Assembly: GCA_963971535.1 (NCBI GenBank) | Contig: OZ020589.1 | Location: 87,185,796-87,249,795 of the forward strand | Reading direction: 5' to 3' | Source of the DNA: Notolepis coatsorum | Taxonomy: Eukaryota; Chordata; Actinopteri; Aulopiformes; Paralepididae | DNA length: 64,000 nt | In this document: piece after piece, positions 36,658 to 47,689 of the stretch | How positions within the stretch are numbered: the stretch's first letter is position 1 | Layout: each line of letters opens with the position of its first letter | Made by a program: the position numbers and the translations under genes | The notes under the pieces: generated by a model | Told to the model about the DNA's origin: nothing | The model's input: the letters and a program-made list of their open reading frames with translations, nothing else | Databases searched by the model: none

Positions 36658-37225
36658 GGTGTTATATTTCAATTTCAACCTGATTTAATTGGATCTTTGT
36701 TTCCATATGAAGTATCATAAAATGTATCATATGAAATGTATAATTTATTAAATGTATTATAAATATATATTAACATAGACCAGAACATTACCTCAAGTGA
36801 CTTTACTTTGCAGTAACATTGAATTTGTCAACATGCTTCTCACCACTGATAATGGGCTTTGGACTAAAGACTTCATTATGTCAATGTTTCATTTATCTTT
36901 AATTTAGGACACCTCATACATTTACTGATGTAACTCCCTGACCATGCATGCTATATTTACATGTGTGCTGGATTCAGCACAACCACACCTTTCCGAAAAG
37001 CCCTCATCTGTGTTTCTATGACAATCCATGGCAGAGGTACTAAATGAGAACATTCTGCATAGATATAAAAAATTTACATTTCCGCTTATTTTAAGTATGT
37101 GTACATACTAGGTATATATTTCCTACATGCATAAAGATATTCACATCCAGGTTTTTCTATTAGGTTAAGCAACTGTCTGACTGCTAGCATGCCAATTTTG
37201 AAAGCTCTTGGAGCTTGTATTATTA
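36658..37225. other. AT-rich non-coding segment of the candidate Academ element
   Basis: It contains repeated ATATGAAATGTATxAT-like words near 36700-36770 and no recognisable exon. Confidence 0.3.
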
Positions 37226-37470
37226 ATCTACATGAGTTTATATGTCTCAACTCCCATACGGCCAGGCTATATTTAGGTTATTTTTTCCTTTGGGGGTGTA
37301 TAACAATATCTATCAATTTACCTATTTTTGCAGTCAAATATTTTTATACAAGAATCTATTTCATATATGGGAGACCTTAGAGATGAGGAAAAACAATGTT
37401 GTGTTTTGTTCTACCTCCGGTAGGGGTATCTCAACACTTTGGGGGCATTGTCACTAGGCTATAACCAGTG
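37226..37470 (-). repeat. Right inverted repeat of the candidate Academ element
   Basis: From CTACATGAGTTTATATGTCT to CTCCGGTAGGGGTATCTC it is the reverse complement of the left repeat. The outer part ends near CTATAACCAGTG. Confidence 0.8.
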
Positions 37471-37889
37471 AGTTACTCAATAGAACCCCTAACAATGACA
37501 GTGTTAAGTGCCACACTGCAATAATACCCAGCTACCGAAGGACATGTTTATGCCTTTCAGTCTGGGTGGCTGTTAAATGTCTACATACACACACCCAACC
37601 CAAGATGTTTCTAAGCAAGAGACAGAAACCAGATTCCGGTTCATAACAGCCATATCATATCATATACTTTTAACAAAAGTGGCTCACGGTACTGTAAAGA
37701 CGATCCTATGGACCAAAGTTGCATTGAGGCTCCAGGTATGATGTATGCATTTAGACACACTCCGAATTGCAGTCCAAAAAAAGGATTGTAGAGATCCGGC
37801 ATATTTTATAAAAAAAATAAACACCTCGACTCCCGGAGAGTCAGCATTGCCTTGGCTCTGGCTGATCGCTATACTAACTCGTTTGGCTT
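37471..37889. repeat. Unclassified sequence with a dispersed repeat at 37670-37782
   Basis: A segment of about 110 bp, including GTAAAGACGATCCTATGGAC and CCAGGTATGATGTATGCATT, recurs in inverted orientation at about 47278-47390. The rest of the stretch is unrecognised. Confidence 0.55.
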
Positions 37890-38241
37890 AGTTAGGGGGA
37901 GGGGAGCCATGGGTGGGTCCTGGGCATTGTGGACAGCGACCCCTACAGTTCGGTCGGGGCGCCTGCTCAGCGAAGGTAGGATCTGGTGAGGTAGTGCGGC
38001 CTCCCACACGTTACACTCTCCCAGTGAGAATCTGCACGGCCAGGCTGGCTGCCGGCTGGCTGCACATGCGTCGGAGGAAAGCATGTGACAGTCTCCGGCC
38101 TCTCGGACCAACAGTAGAGGAAAGTGCGCAACAACCAGGAAGGGGGTTGGGAATTGGCATAACGACTAACAGTGGGATGGGAGAAAAATCGGAAAAAAGG
38201 AGGGGGAAAAAGATAATAAAAAATAAATAAATAAAAAAAAA
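37890..38241 (+). mobile_element. SINE-2 copy, head degraded
   Basis: The core GTGGACAGCGACCCCTACAG, the GGGGCGCCTGCTCAGCG block and the tail GGGATGGGAGAAAAATCGGA match the SINE-2 copies at 11672-12060 and 40565-41040. It ends in an AAATAAATAAA-rich tail. The tRNA-like head is not clear, so the 5' end is uncertain. Confidence 0.8.
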
Positions 38242-38417
38242 ACACAAAGACAGAAACCAGATTCGGCCCCCTTTTTAGCTGCGACCAGCAGCTCTATAGC
38301 TCATTTGCTAGGTTGGCAATGGTTGATCCACAAAAGTGTCCCCACCGTCAAGCGGCCACCGTTTTTGCCCTATGAGGCTGAAATTTGGCTTGGAGGTCAA
38401 ATGTGAAGGTGTGTGTG

Positions 38418-39549
38418 CAGGCCCGGACTGGCCATCGGGAGCACCGGGAGTTTTCCCGGTGGCCTGGCCTGCACAGATAAAAAAAATATATATATATAAC
38501 ATTTTTTTTTTTTTTGCCAGGCCATTGTTTCTAGTTGTGGCGGCGGCGCGGCGCGATAGTTAGATAACCTAGGTGAGTGGGGAACAACCAGGATTTCACT
38601 GTCTGCGACAGAGTTGGAGAACTATCTCTCTCTCTCCCTCACGCGGATCACACACAGAAATGGAGCCGTGCTGCCGCTTGTGATTGGTGGAGGCGGGACC
38701 AGGCGATACAACTGATTGACAGCGGAGGCGGCGAATGGAATGGCAGATAAAGAGAAAGTCAAAATAATTCAAAGATAATTCAAAGATTACACACCTTTGC
38801 CACATTGGCTACAAACATAATCACTGTAAAGTTATCAAAAAAATAAGAATCTGATCAGACACAAGGGTTAAGTTGTTGTTCCCTTTCTAATTTCCTCAAA
38901 AACATCTAGTCTAGTTAATGTGATCAATATTATTTGACAATTGATGCTTTTTGTTGGAAATTTCAGTCAGTGAGCTCATACTTTGAGCTCATTTTATAGT
39001 TAAAATGATTGAGACAACGCAATCTTCTGTCTTCGTTGTGCATGCATGCGTGTGCTCACCACACGCGATACATGTGTCACTATTCTGGCAGTGGCTACTG
39101 TTATTATAGTATTGTAATGAAAGGTCTGTTATTTAATGTTTGTGTAAAGGGCTATTTTAACTGTTGATGGGTAGTGCATCAGTAAAGTGAATATGGTATT
39201 GACTGTGCTCTTGCTCTGTTTGAATAGGTGGAGAGAGTGGTTAACTGTATTATAATAGTAAATAGAAAAATATGTTGTGCGCTTGCTTTTTTCTTTTTGA
39301 AGGTGGAGAGAGTAGCATTGCTAGGGCCACAACAGTTTTATTTGAGGTTCATACGAGTACATTGTACTAAGCAATTGTTGGCTCATTAGTTTGTGATTCA
39401 CATGCACTAAAATTCACCAGAATGCTGTCTTTGTAACAAATATTTTCCGGGTGGGGGACCCCCAGACCCCCCTCTTAAAAAGTGGCCTGATTGGGGCTAT
39501 ATTTCGCGCTATATCTCCCGGTATGAATTATTTCCCCAGTCCGGCCCTG
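38418..39549. mobile_element. hAT-like element, TIR CAGGSCCGGACTGG
   Basis: The left end is CAGGCCCGGACTGG and the right end, read inward, is CAGGGCCGGACTGG. The flanking 8-bp TGTGTGTG at 38410-38417 and 39550-39557 is consistent with a hAT duplication, although low complexity weakens that evidence. The interior encodes no recognised transposase. Confidence 0.78.
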
Positions 39550-39640
39550 TGTGTGTGTCCCTGCCAATTGGCAAAAACGGGGTGTGGCAATGGGAGTGGC
39601 CTACTGCAAAAAAGGTGCATAACTGTTTTTGTTTTGTTTT

Positions 39641-39748
39641 TGGTACAGTGGTCTGTGATGCCGCCCGCGGCGCGGGAGACCGGGGTTCAACTCCCACTCA
39701 GGGCGATCCCTTAACAGGGGTCAAAAAAAAAAAAAAAAAAAAAAAAAA
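39641..39748 (+). mobile_element. Short tRNA-derived SINE (SINE-4)
   Basis: TGGTACAGTGGTCTGTGATG fits an A-box region and GGGGTTCAACTCCCA fits a B box. A poly-A tail of about 26 bases follows GGCGATCCCTTAACAGGGGT. A tRNA-like head with an A tail and no further body suggests a minimal SINE or a tRNA retropseudogene. Confidence 0.65.
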
Positions 39749-39868
39749 CACAATGCAGAGCGAGATTACACCGGCTACACAAGCTGATATCTCTGAATAT
39801 CGAAAGTAGAACATTGCTGCCCTGAGTTGTGCTGCCCAGTAATAGAGCCTCATATCTGGAAGTCTAAG

Positions 39869-40298
39869 TGTAGTCGTAGTACCCTTGAATGAGTGCTCCT
39901 GTTAGAGTCTTCAGGGTATTCTTGCTTACCAGAGAGGAGAGTCGGTACAAGAATCTTGTTCGTTGGTTGACTTTTTTTTATTACATTGGTTGCCATTTTG
40001 TCCTGCAGGAAATATTTTCCTCTAGGATGGAGCCCAGGTATGTAATTTCATCTTTCCTTGTGACAATATTGTCACCCACTGTAACAGAGAAGCTGTTGGC
40101 TTTGCTGAGTTTGCTATTTGATCCAAAGAGAATGGGTCTCTGTTTTACCCAGGTGTAATGATAGTTTGTTATCAGCGAGCCAGGTGCAGATTCTGCCGAG
40201 TTCAGAGCGGAGGGCTTTTTCAACCTGCAACTTGTCCCTGTCAGAGACCAGCAGGGCTGAGTCGTCCGCGAACAGGAACAAGTTGCAGTCACATGCTT
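39869..40298 (-). pseudogene. Family B LINE, internal RT fragment
   Basis: On the minus strand it encodes the region around NKLSKANSFSVTVGDNIVTR and KDEITYLGSILEEN, matching the family B RT C-terminal half. Neither the 3' UTR nor the tail is present, so both ends are lost. Frameshifts are present. Confidence 0.85.
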
Positions 40299-40372
40299 GT
40301 AGTACAATGTAATATCATATAGTACAATGTAGTACCCTGTACTATTATGTAGTACCCTGTAGCACTATAGGC
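40299..40372. repeat. Short imperfect tandem repeat (TAGTACAATGTA-type)
   Basis: Units of about 20 bp alternate TAGTACAATGTAATA- and TAGTACCCTGTA-like words for about 75 bp. Confidence 0.7.
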
Positions 40373-40564
40373 TTGTCTTGCCCAGTCATGCCATTTCACC
40401 AATACCACAGATGAACAAAGTTTGAATAAACACTTAAAATGCAATTGATAATGAATTGTATCTATTCAGATGCCTGGTAGAGGGATTCATGAAGCCCTGT
40501 TGAGGCAGTCAGACAACAGAAACCATAGTTTTGGTAGAGAAAGGTTGTAAATGTGGACATTATT

Positions 40565-41040
40565 ATTATTATTTTTTTTTAAATCTTTTTCCCCCTCCCT
40601 TTTCCTCCGATTTTCTCCCATCCCAATGTTAGTCGTTATGCCAATTCCCAATCCCCTTCATGGTCGCTGCGCACTTACCCCCCACAGTCGGTCTGGGAGA
40701 GTGGAGGCTATCACGTGCTTCCTCCAACACACGTCTAGCCAATCAACCGCTTCTTTTCACCTGGCAGCGCGGACTCTCACTGAGAGGGTGTAACGTGTGG
40801 AAGGATCACACTACCCCCCTTAGATCCTATCCGCGCTGAGCAGGCGCCCCGACCGAACTGTAGGAGTCGCTGTTTACAACGACCCGGACCCACCCCGCCA
40901 GCTTTCCCACCCTCTAATACAGCCAATTGTATTAGTGTGAACGGCCAGCCAAGCTGGTGACAACGCCGGAGCTGTGAGCTGGATTCAGCCGCTCCGGTGT
41001 TGGTGACGAACGCAATCTCCGCTACGCCACCTGACCGCCT
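40565..41040 (-). mobile_element. SINE-2 full copy, minus orientation
   Basis: A 14-bp duplication ATGTGGACATTATT flanks it at 40551-40564 and 41041-41054. On the minus strand it starts at GGCGGTCAGGTGGCGTAGCG, an A-box-like head, and runs to a poly-A tail. The core GCGACTCCTACAGTTCGGTC is shared with the other SINE-2 copies. This copy carries about 85 extra bases near the head compared with 11672-12060. Confidence 0.88.
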
Positions 41041-41355
41041 ATGTGGACATTATTGTAATCATTAGACTGTGCACTATACAGACAAACACCTAGAAGGACC
41101 TGATCAACGTGGTCATTCTATTTCACATGATGCAACCAAATCTATGTGGTTTGGTTTTTATTACAAAATGGGAAGTTTTGTAATGGGGGACAGTTTCAAA
41201 TAGAGATATGGTCATTTCAGTCTGGATTTCTTGAGATGGCCTTGGGTTTAACATCAGATATACAGTAGGATATATTCAACATAGAATCATTCCTCCTGAG
41301 AACCAGCAATTCATTTTTGTACACTGTAGTGCACATTAGGTTTAGCTTGATTCCT

Positions 41356-42048
41356 GCCTGAGAAGCTTACAGTGATTAACTGGTCCCTAACACTATTGGA
41401 TGTGATTTATCTGGAGATATCCACGGCGCGGGTGATTGGGGTGGGACAGGCAGGTATTGACCTGTGGTTTGCAGCAGCCGAAAAGGTCAGGACCGCCGTG
41501 TGCGGCTGAGCGGGGTTGAGGTGCGTGTTCGGGTGAGTCCGGGGGTCTCTTGGGAGGGGGAGGAGGAAATGTTTTGTCTGTCTTGTCTTTTGTCTTGTCC
41601 TCTTGAGTTTAGCTGGGGATTTTATGGGGGGGCAGCTATTTAACTATTTCTTCACTGTTTGGCCACTTTTACACAGTCTCTGTGAGTCTATGGAACACCT
41701 CTACAGGTTTTTGTTTTTTCATGAAGGTTCATTGCTCTGTTTTCGGGTCGTGTTCTCAAAAAATTGTCCTTGTGGTGAATTGTAGATGTACGTTTTATTA
41801 ATATAGGGTCACACGGCCGGGAATCGGGGCTGAACACTGGGAAAGACCATTTATTAGATAGTACCCCTTGGAATTAAAATTTAGAAGGTTGGACTCTGTT
41901 TTCTTTTCTCTTTGTATGTATAAATTGTCAGTCTGTATTATTATTGTTTTTGTTATTTTCTTGTGAAGTTCTATGTATTGTGATTGTGGTTAATGTGTTG
42001 TCTTGTTTCATGTGAATAATAATAAAAAAATTTGATCAAAAAAAAAAA
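41356..42048 (+). mobile_element. Retroposed insertion of unknown source, 693 bp
   Basis: A 16-bp target duplication GTTTAGCTTGATTCCT lies at 41340-41355 and 42049-42064, and the insert ends in AATAATAATAAAAAAATTTG plus poly-A. These are the marks of LINE-mediated retroposition. The body has no recognisable coding domain. TCTTGTCTTTTGTCTTGTC-type runs resemble the L1 3' UTR at 26.4 kb, so a 5'-truncated Tx1/L1 3' end is most likely, with a processed transcript as the alternative. Confidence 0.75.
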
Positions 42049-42064
42049 GTTTAGCTTGATTCCT

Positions 42065-43084
42065 CTAATACTATATATGTCACTCTATTGAGTCTCGACG
42101 TTCCTTACAGAGGACAACCGTAGCTTTCCAATGATATATCATGTGTTGGGTTGTGACCATGCAAGCTTGCCTTTTTTTGTCTTTTCAAAATGGCTGCCAA
42201 CACAAAAGGCACATTACACGGAAAGAATAAAGGTACCGGTAAGCATGATATTCATATTTAAAATGTTTTTGAATGTTATATTTTTATTGTTTTTAGTAAG
42301 TAAACATCTAAGGAGCATTGAGAGAGTTGTCAGAGTTAAACTTTAATTTTCAGAGGAAAAACATGAATTGATGAATGTACATTGTAGTGCACATCAGGAC
42401 TTACTGTATGTTTGTTTCATATTTATTTAGTAGATAGCTCTATGTAAGAGTGTGGGAGACGAAAGATGAAGAGCCAGATGAAGACATCAGTCATCTGGAT
42501 GCTCTAAAGAAAATGGGCCTGCCTGCTACTGGGACAATTCAGAAGAATCAAATTTGACGTTTTCTTTTCTTCTTAGTCACACACCATTTTGGCCAGTGAA
42601 AAGACAATTAATTCCTATGTAAGATTCTTATTGTTTTACGATAAATGAAGTCCGGTTGTGCACTACAGTACACATTTTGTAAAATATGAATAGAGAGTAA
42701 AGTAAGTTCTTTAGCACCCAAACACTTAAATCATCCTCAAAAAATACAAGTGACAACACTATATAGCCTGTCCCAAACAGATACATAATTGGTCACATTT
42801 GATAGAATGTTCCCATCCGACAAAATTGATGTCGCATATGATTTAATCCAGAATTCCATAACTGTCTATACTGTAGATGGAGAGATAGTAGAATACTCAT
42901 TATATGTACTAAGTTAACGTATAGTGGCGAATATATTCGTGAAATGAATTATTATATTTGTGAAAGTAATTCATATAAGATACATTATTGAATAATTTAT
43001 ATTAGTGCAATTAATTAATATATTAGTTAAATTATGTAATATATTAGTGAAATAATTCACTAATTCACAAATTCACATTTGGCT
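42065..43084. other. Unassigned AT-rich intergenic sequence
   Basis: The part at 42915-43075 consists of imperfect iterations of ATTAGTGAAATAATTCA-like words. No exon was recognised. Confidence 0.35.
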
Positions 43085-43152
43085 GGGGATGCCCTGGAAC
43101 CCCCTTCCGGGGCCCCTGTGGAGGTACCCGAACCCCACTTTGAGAACCACTG
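43085..43152. mobile_element. hAT terminal fragment (CAGTGGTTCTCAAAGTGGGG)
   Basis: On the minus strand this begins CAGTGGTTCTCAAAGTGGGG and continues with a GTACCTCCACAGGGGCCCC phrase, a common hAT terminus. The other end was not located. Confidence 0.6.
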
Positions 43153-43444
43153 ATCTCTATCCGATCTGTTGATCTGGTATGCGACCTCACATGCATATTA
43201 TATTAGAGCATGACACACAGCCAGGGTGAAGGTTCCATTCCCACTGCAGCAATAAATGCTTGAATGCTACTGTAGGAGCCACATTTTTCAGAATACTGTA
43301 TGGTGAAAATTATATATTTATTTCCCCATTAGATATTTTGTTTATTAACTTCTTTGCTCTTTGGGTCATTATGTAAATCCAATATGGAGACATACCTACT
43401 CCCCCTTCCCCCCCATGTGTCTCCTTTACCACTCAGTATATAAT

Positions 43445-44493
43445 ATGGCAGGTAGTGAGAGTTCAGGTAGTGATAGCTCAGGTAGTCAGAGCTCAGGTAG
43501 TGATAGCTCAGGTAGTCAGAGCTCAGGTAGTGATAGCTCAGGTAGTGATAGCTCAGGTAGTCAGAGCTCAGGTAGTCAGAGCTCAGGTAGTCAGAGCTCA
43601 GGTAGTCAGAGCTCAGGCAGTCAGAGCTCAGTTAGGCCTCAAATAGTCAGAGCTCAGGTAGGCCTCAGGTAGTCAGAGCTCAGGTAGTCAGAGCTCAGGT
43701 AGTCAGAGCTCAGGCAGTCAGAGCTCAGTTAGGCCTCAAATAGTCAGAGCTCAGGTATGCCTCAGGTAGTCAGAGCTCAGGTAGGCCTCAGGTAGTCAGA
43801 GTTCAGTTAGGCCTCAAATAGTCAGAGCTCAGGTAGGCCTCAGGTAGTCAGAGCTCAGGCAGTCAGAGCTCAGTTAGGCCTCAAATAGTCAGAGCTCAGG
43901 TAGGCCTCAGGTAGTCAGAGCTCAGGCAGTCAGAGCTCAGTTAGGCCTCAAATAGGCAGAGCTCAGGTAGGCCTCAGGTAGTCAGAGCTCAGGTAGGCCT
44001 CAGGTAGTCAGAGCTCAGGTAGGCCTCAGGTAGTCAGAGCTCAGGTAGGCCTCAGGTAGTCAGAGCTCAGGTAGGCCTCAGGTAGTCAGAGCTCAAGTAG
44101 TCAGAGATCAGGTAGGCCTCAGGTAGTGAGAGCTCAGGTAGGCCTCAGGTAGTCAGAGCTCAGGTAGGTCTCAGGTAGTCAGAGCTCAGGTAGGCCTAAT
44201 GTAGACCTCAAGTAGTCAGAGTTCAGGTAGTCAGAGCTCAGGTAGGCCTAATGTAGGCCTCAAGTAGTCAGAGTTCAGGTAGGCAGAGCTCAGGTATGTC
44301 TCATGTAGGCCTCAGGAAGTCAGAGCTCAGGTAGTCAAAGCTCAGGTAGGCCTCATGTAGGCTTCAGGTAGTCAGAGCTCAGGTAGGCCTCATGTAGTCA
44401 GAGCTCAGGTAGTCAGAGCTCATGTAGGCTTCAGGTAGTCAGAGCTCAGGTAGGCCTCATGTAGGCTTCAGGTAGTCAGAGCTCAGGTAGGCC
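43445..44493. repeat. AGGTAGTCAGAGCTC minisatellite, left part
   Basis: Tandem 15-bp units, AGGTAGTCAGAGCTC and a GATAGCTC variant, give way to higher-order units that add a TAGGCCTC block. The array is interrupted at 44494 by a hAT element and resumes at 47145. An apparent Ser-Gly-Ser-Gln protein frame is a by-product of the 15-bp period. Confidence 0.95.
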
Positions 44494-44660
44494 CACGGCC
44501 AGATTAAGACTTCAGAGGCCCCTGGGCCAGATTCTTGTGGAGGCCCCCCCACACACACATACACGTGCACACACGCACAGTGGCGTTTTTATGTCACTTT
44601 AAAAAATATATAGAATATTTAGAAGTGGTGGGCTCTGAGGGCCAAGCTAAAAGGACTTTG

Positions 44661-45472
44661 ATCACCCCTGCCCACTTTGACAACCTAGGATGGCTTAGAG
44701 TAGACGACAGAGTACAGCAACTTGCAATGGGCCTGGTCTACAAGATACACTACACGACCAAGGTACCCATGTACATGTCAAAATACTTCCCAAAGGTCAG
44801 TGAATACCACGATCACAACACCAGAGGGAGCTCCACAAATAATGTAAAACCCATATTCGGCTCAAACAAGGGACTAAACACGTTTCGCAATTATGCCACA
44901 TCAATGTGGAACGCCCTACCCAAAGCTGTAAAGGAATGTGAATCACTACCCACTTTCAAAAACACTCTCAAAGAACACCTACGGGAGACTGCAATTAGAA
45001 ACTGGCCCCTGTAAATGTCCTAACACAACCCCCTCCAATGTACAGTAAATTACCAAGTATGGTTTTGTCAATATTCAAATGTACAGTTTTGCTTGTACAG
45101 TTGTACAGTGTCACCCACCCACCCACCCACCTCCAATGTACAGTCCCCCCCACCCCCCCCACCTACCCAACATCCTCCAATGTACAGTTTCTACGTCAAA
45201 TGTATATACTCTCTTTTCTGGACTCTTTTCGTATCACAAACAGTACTGTATTTGCAAATCTGGTATGTCATAAATGTATAGATGCATGTAGCAGTACTGT
45301 CTATCTGTATGTCATATATATGTTATGATGAATTGAAAATGGGGGACCCTGATGTAAACAAGACGAAAGTCTTTCTCTGGTCTGCATCCCCTTAACAATT
45401 ATTGAGCTGTACTGTACTGTACTGTACCCATTCTACAATCTGTTAATAAAGTTTTCAATCAATCAATCAAGA
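44661..45472 (+). mobile_element. Family B LINE 3' fragment, plus strand
   Basis: It starts at ATCACCCCTGCCCACTTTGA, encodes the RT C-terminal tail (RVDDRVQQLAMGLVYKIHY) to about 45014, and continues through the 3' UTR to AATAAAGTTTTCAATCAATC. The stretch at 45195-45240 retains the uninterrupted sequence around TCAAATGTATATACTCTC, which is the empty site for the MITE at 60433. Confidence 0.92.
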
Positions 45473-45679
45473 AGAGAAAAGAAACACATCATGTTTAGAT
45501 GGGGGGGATGGCGCCATCCCCATGAAGAAAAAAAACATGCACACACTTTGGAGACAAGAATATAATATTAGAATAGTAAGCTTACTTTTACGTGAATGTC
45601 AATTTAAATTATAATTAGGGAAGGGAGGGGGTTGAAATGTGTTTTTTGTCCTGTGTTACTGTCTGTGAATGAATTAATT

Positions 45680-46085
45680 AATGAAAATTGTATTTAACAG
45701 ATTGCAGAATGGGTACAAATAATACAGTACGGCTCAATACACACAATTGTTAAGGGGATGCAGACCAGAGAAAGACGTTTGTCTTGTTTACATCAGGGTC
45801 TCCCATTTTCAATTCATAGTGACATGTATGACATGCACAACATATATGACATTCATGGCATAGGGACATACATGACATACAGGTATATAGTACTGTTACA
45901 TTTGTGACATATATGATATGCAAATATACAGTACTGTTACCCATAGATCCTGACAGAGAGTATATATTACATATGATGGGGAGGGGACTGTACATTAGGA
46001 GGGGGTGGGTGGGTGGGAGAGAAATATACATACGGTGGGGAGAGAATATATACATTACATACGGTGGGGAGGGGACTGTCTATTA
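45680..46085 (-). mobile_element. Family B LINE 3' UTR fragment, minus strand
   Basis: On the plus strand AACAGATTGCAGAATGGGTA and GGGATGCAGACCAGAGAAAG mark the family B tail in reverse. It points tail-to-tail towards the plus-strand copy ending at 45472. The portion past 45840 is more diverged and includes TACATTAGGAGG/ACATACGGTGGG iterations. Confidence 0.8.
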
Positions 46086-46099
46086 GGTGGGGGTGGGGC

Positions 46100-46143
46100 T
46101 GTATGTATGTATGTATGTATGTATGTATGTATGTATGTATGTA
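46100..46143. repeat. (GTAT)n microsatellite
   Basis: About eleven GTAT units. Confidence 0.95.
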
Positions 46144-46183
46144 TAAAAGAAAAAAAATACAATAGAAATATTGACTGACGTTT

Positions 46184-46298
46184 CTTAGGCGACTCTTTCG
46201 AAGTTGGTTAAGGTTAGAGTATGGGATCAGGGCTGGTGTTCTATCGCCCTGCTCTAAGACAAACTCTAACCTTAACCAACTTCGAAAGAATGCCTAAG
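46184..46298. repeat. Foldback repeat with arms of about 36 bp
   Basis: The arm CTTTCGAAGTTGGTTAAGGT at 46184-46220 returns inverted at 46263-46298 with two or three differences, around a loop of about 42 bp. It could be a small MITE or a foldback element. It is not a recognised RNA gene. Confidence 0.8.
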
Positions 46299-46666
46299 CG
46301 TAACCGGTGAAAGAAAGAGGCGTCACACGATTGGCGCTACCAGAAACACCAGTGGCCAATCAGAGCGCAGAACGCGAACGCGGAACTGGAAATCCGTTGG
46401 TAAAAGTATTCAGGCGTCGGGGCTGGGATGTGGAGATGCAAGTTTTGACTTTTTATTGCTGTTTTTACCTCAAACGGAAAACCTCAAACTCTTATGAAGA
46501 GGAGAAAAAATACTCAAGATTAGCCTCTTGCAGACGGCAGGGTGTGACGTACTGTATATTTTAGTTGATGAAATATTTTTGTTGACTAAATATTTTAGTT
46601 GATGAAATATGTTTTCATTTCAGTGTCACAGTATGACATCGATCTCCAAAATAAGAAAAAAAATAA
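46299..46666. other. Unassigned hAT interior
   Basis: No coding domain was recognised. A CCAAT-containing stretch near 46352 is not sufficient to call a promoter. Confidence 0.3.
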
Positions 46667-47090
46667 AAAATAAAATGTGGGGCCTCTAGTGACGAGGGGA
46701 GGGGCCTCCAACATTTAAAAAAATAAAAGTTAAAAAGAAATAAACAAATATTTGAGGCCTCTAGTAACGAGGGGCCTCAAAAAAAATAAAATAAAAGTAA
46801 AAAAATAATAATAATAATTTGGGGCCTCTAGTGACGAGGGGCCTCCAAAAGGCCTCGAGTGACGAGGGGCCTCAAAAAAAATTGTAAGTAAAAAAAAAAA
46901 TAATACTAATTTGGGGCCTCTTGTGACGAGGGGCCTCCAAAAGGCCTCTAGTGACGAGGGGCCTTCAAAAAGAATTTAAATTAAAGTTCAAAAACAATTA
47001 CATTTTTTGGGGCATCTAGTGACGAGGGGCCTCCAAAATTTTTTTTTTTTTTTTTTTTTTTTAATTAATTTTTTTTTGGGGGGGCCTCAT
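46667..47090. repeat. Array of GACGAGGGGCCTC units separated by A-rich spacers
   Basis: At least seven copies of GGCCTCTAGTGACGAGGGGC-like units occur, separated by AAATAAAAGT-like spacers of 20-50 bp. The array lies just inside the right end of the hAT element, and the unit resembles that end. Confidence 0.85.
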
Positions 47091-47144
47091 CACTAAAGGC
47101 CCATGGGTCGTGGCCCGGACAGCCCGGTCGTTAATCCGGCCCTG

Positions 47145-47250
47145 GGTAGGCCTCATGTAGGCTTCAGGTAGTCAGAGCTCAAGTAGGCCTCAGGTAGTCA
47201 GAGCTCAGGTAGGCCTCATGTAGTCAGAGCTCAGGTAGGCCTCATGTAGA
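47145..47250. repeat. AGGTAGTCAGAGCTC minisatellite, right part
   Basis: This continues the array of 43445-44493 after the hAT insertion, with the same TAGGCCTCATGTAGG and AGTCAGAGCTC units. Confidence 0.92.
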
Positions 47251-47689
47251 GCGGTAACAAGCAAAAATAAATAAATAAATTTTTACTGCAATTCGGAGCG
47301 TGTCTAAATGCATACATCATACCTGGAGCCTCAAGGCAACTTTGGTCCATAGGATTGTCTTTACAGGTACTGTTAAACGCATGTGGTATGATTTGGCTAT
47401 TAGGAACAGTCCTGGCTTGGCATGAAGTGAGGGGAAACACCGGGACAAACTGCTCCCTGGTGGAGAGGCTGCTGACAAGGGTGAGATTGTGCTATTCAAA
47501 TGACTGCTACAGGTGACAGGTTGTACAGGTTTGGCCCCCGAACACAGCCTTGCCTAAATATCTCACATGGCCAGGGAGCTTTCATTTTGTATTCAATATT
47601 AAAGTCCAACTGAAATGAATGCAGGAAAATATTTGTATTCAAAATGCAATCATCAAATAGGACGGATGTTCACGGACTCAGTACTCAAG
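47251..47689. repeat. Unassigned, containing the inverted partner of the 37.7-kb repeat
   Basis: At 47278-47390 the minus strand repeats the 37670-37782 segment. The remainder is unrecognised. Confidence 0.5.

Larger units (their letters stand above)
44494..47144. mobile_element. hAT-like element inserted in the minisatellite, 2.65 kb
   Basis: The exact 8-bp duplication GGTAGGCC is at 44486-44493 and 47145-47152. The left end is CACGGCCAGATTAAGACTTC. The right end, read inward, is CAGGGCCGGATTAACGACC. The element contains two family B LINE fragments, a foldback repeat and an array of GAGGGGCCTC units. No transposase was recognised. Confidence 0.85.

Noticed and set aside
43361..43672. Serine-glycine-rich repeat protein frame
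   Set aside because: It is produced by the 15-bp minisatellite period. Parallel open frames exist, and the frame ends where the unit structure changes.
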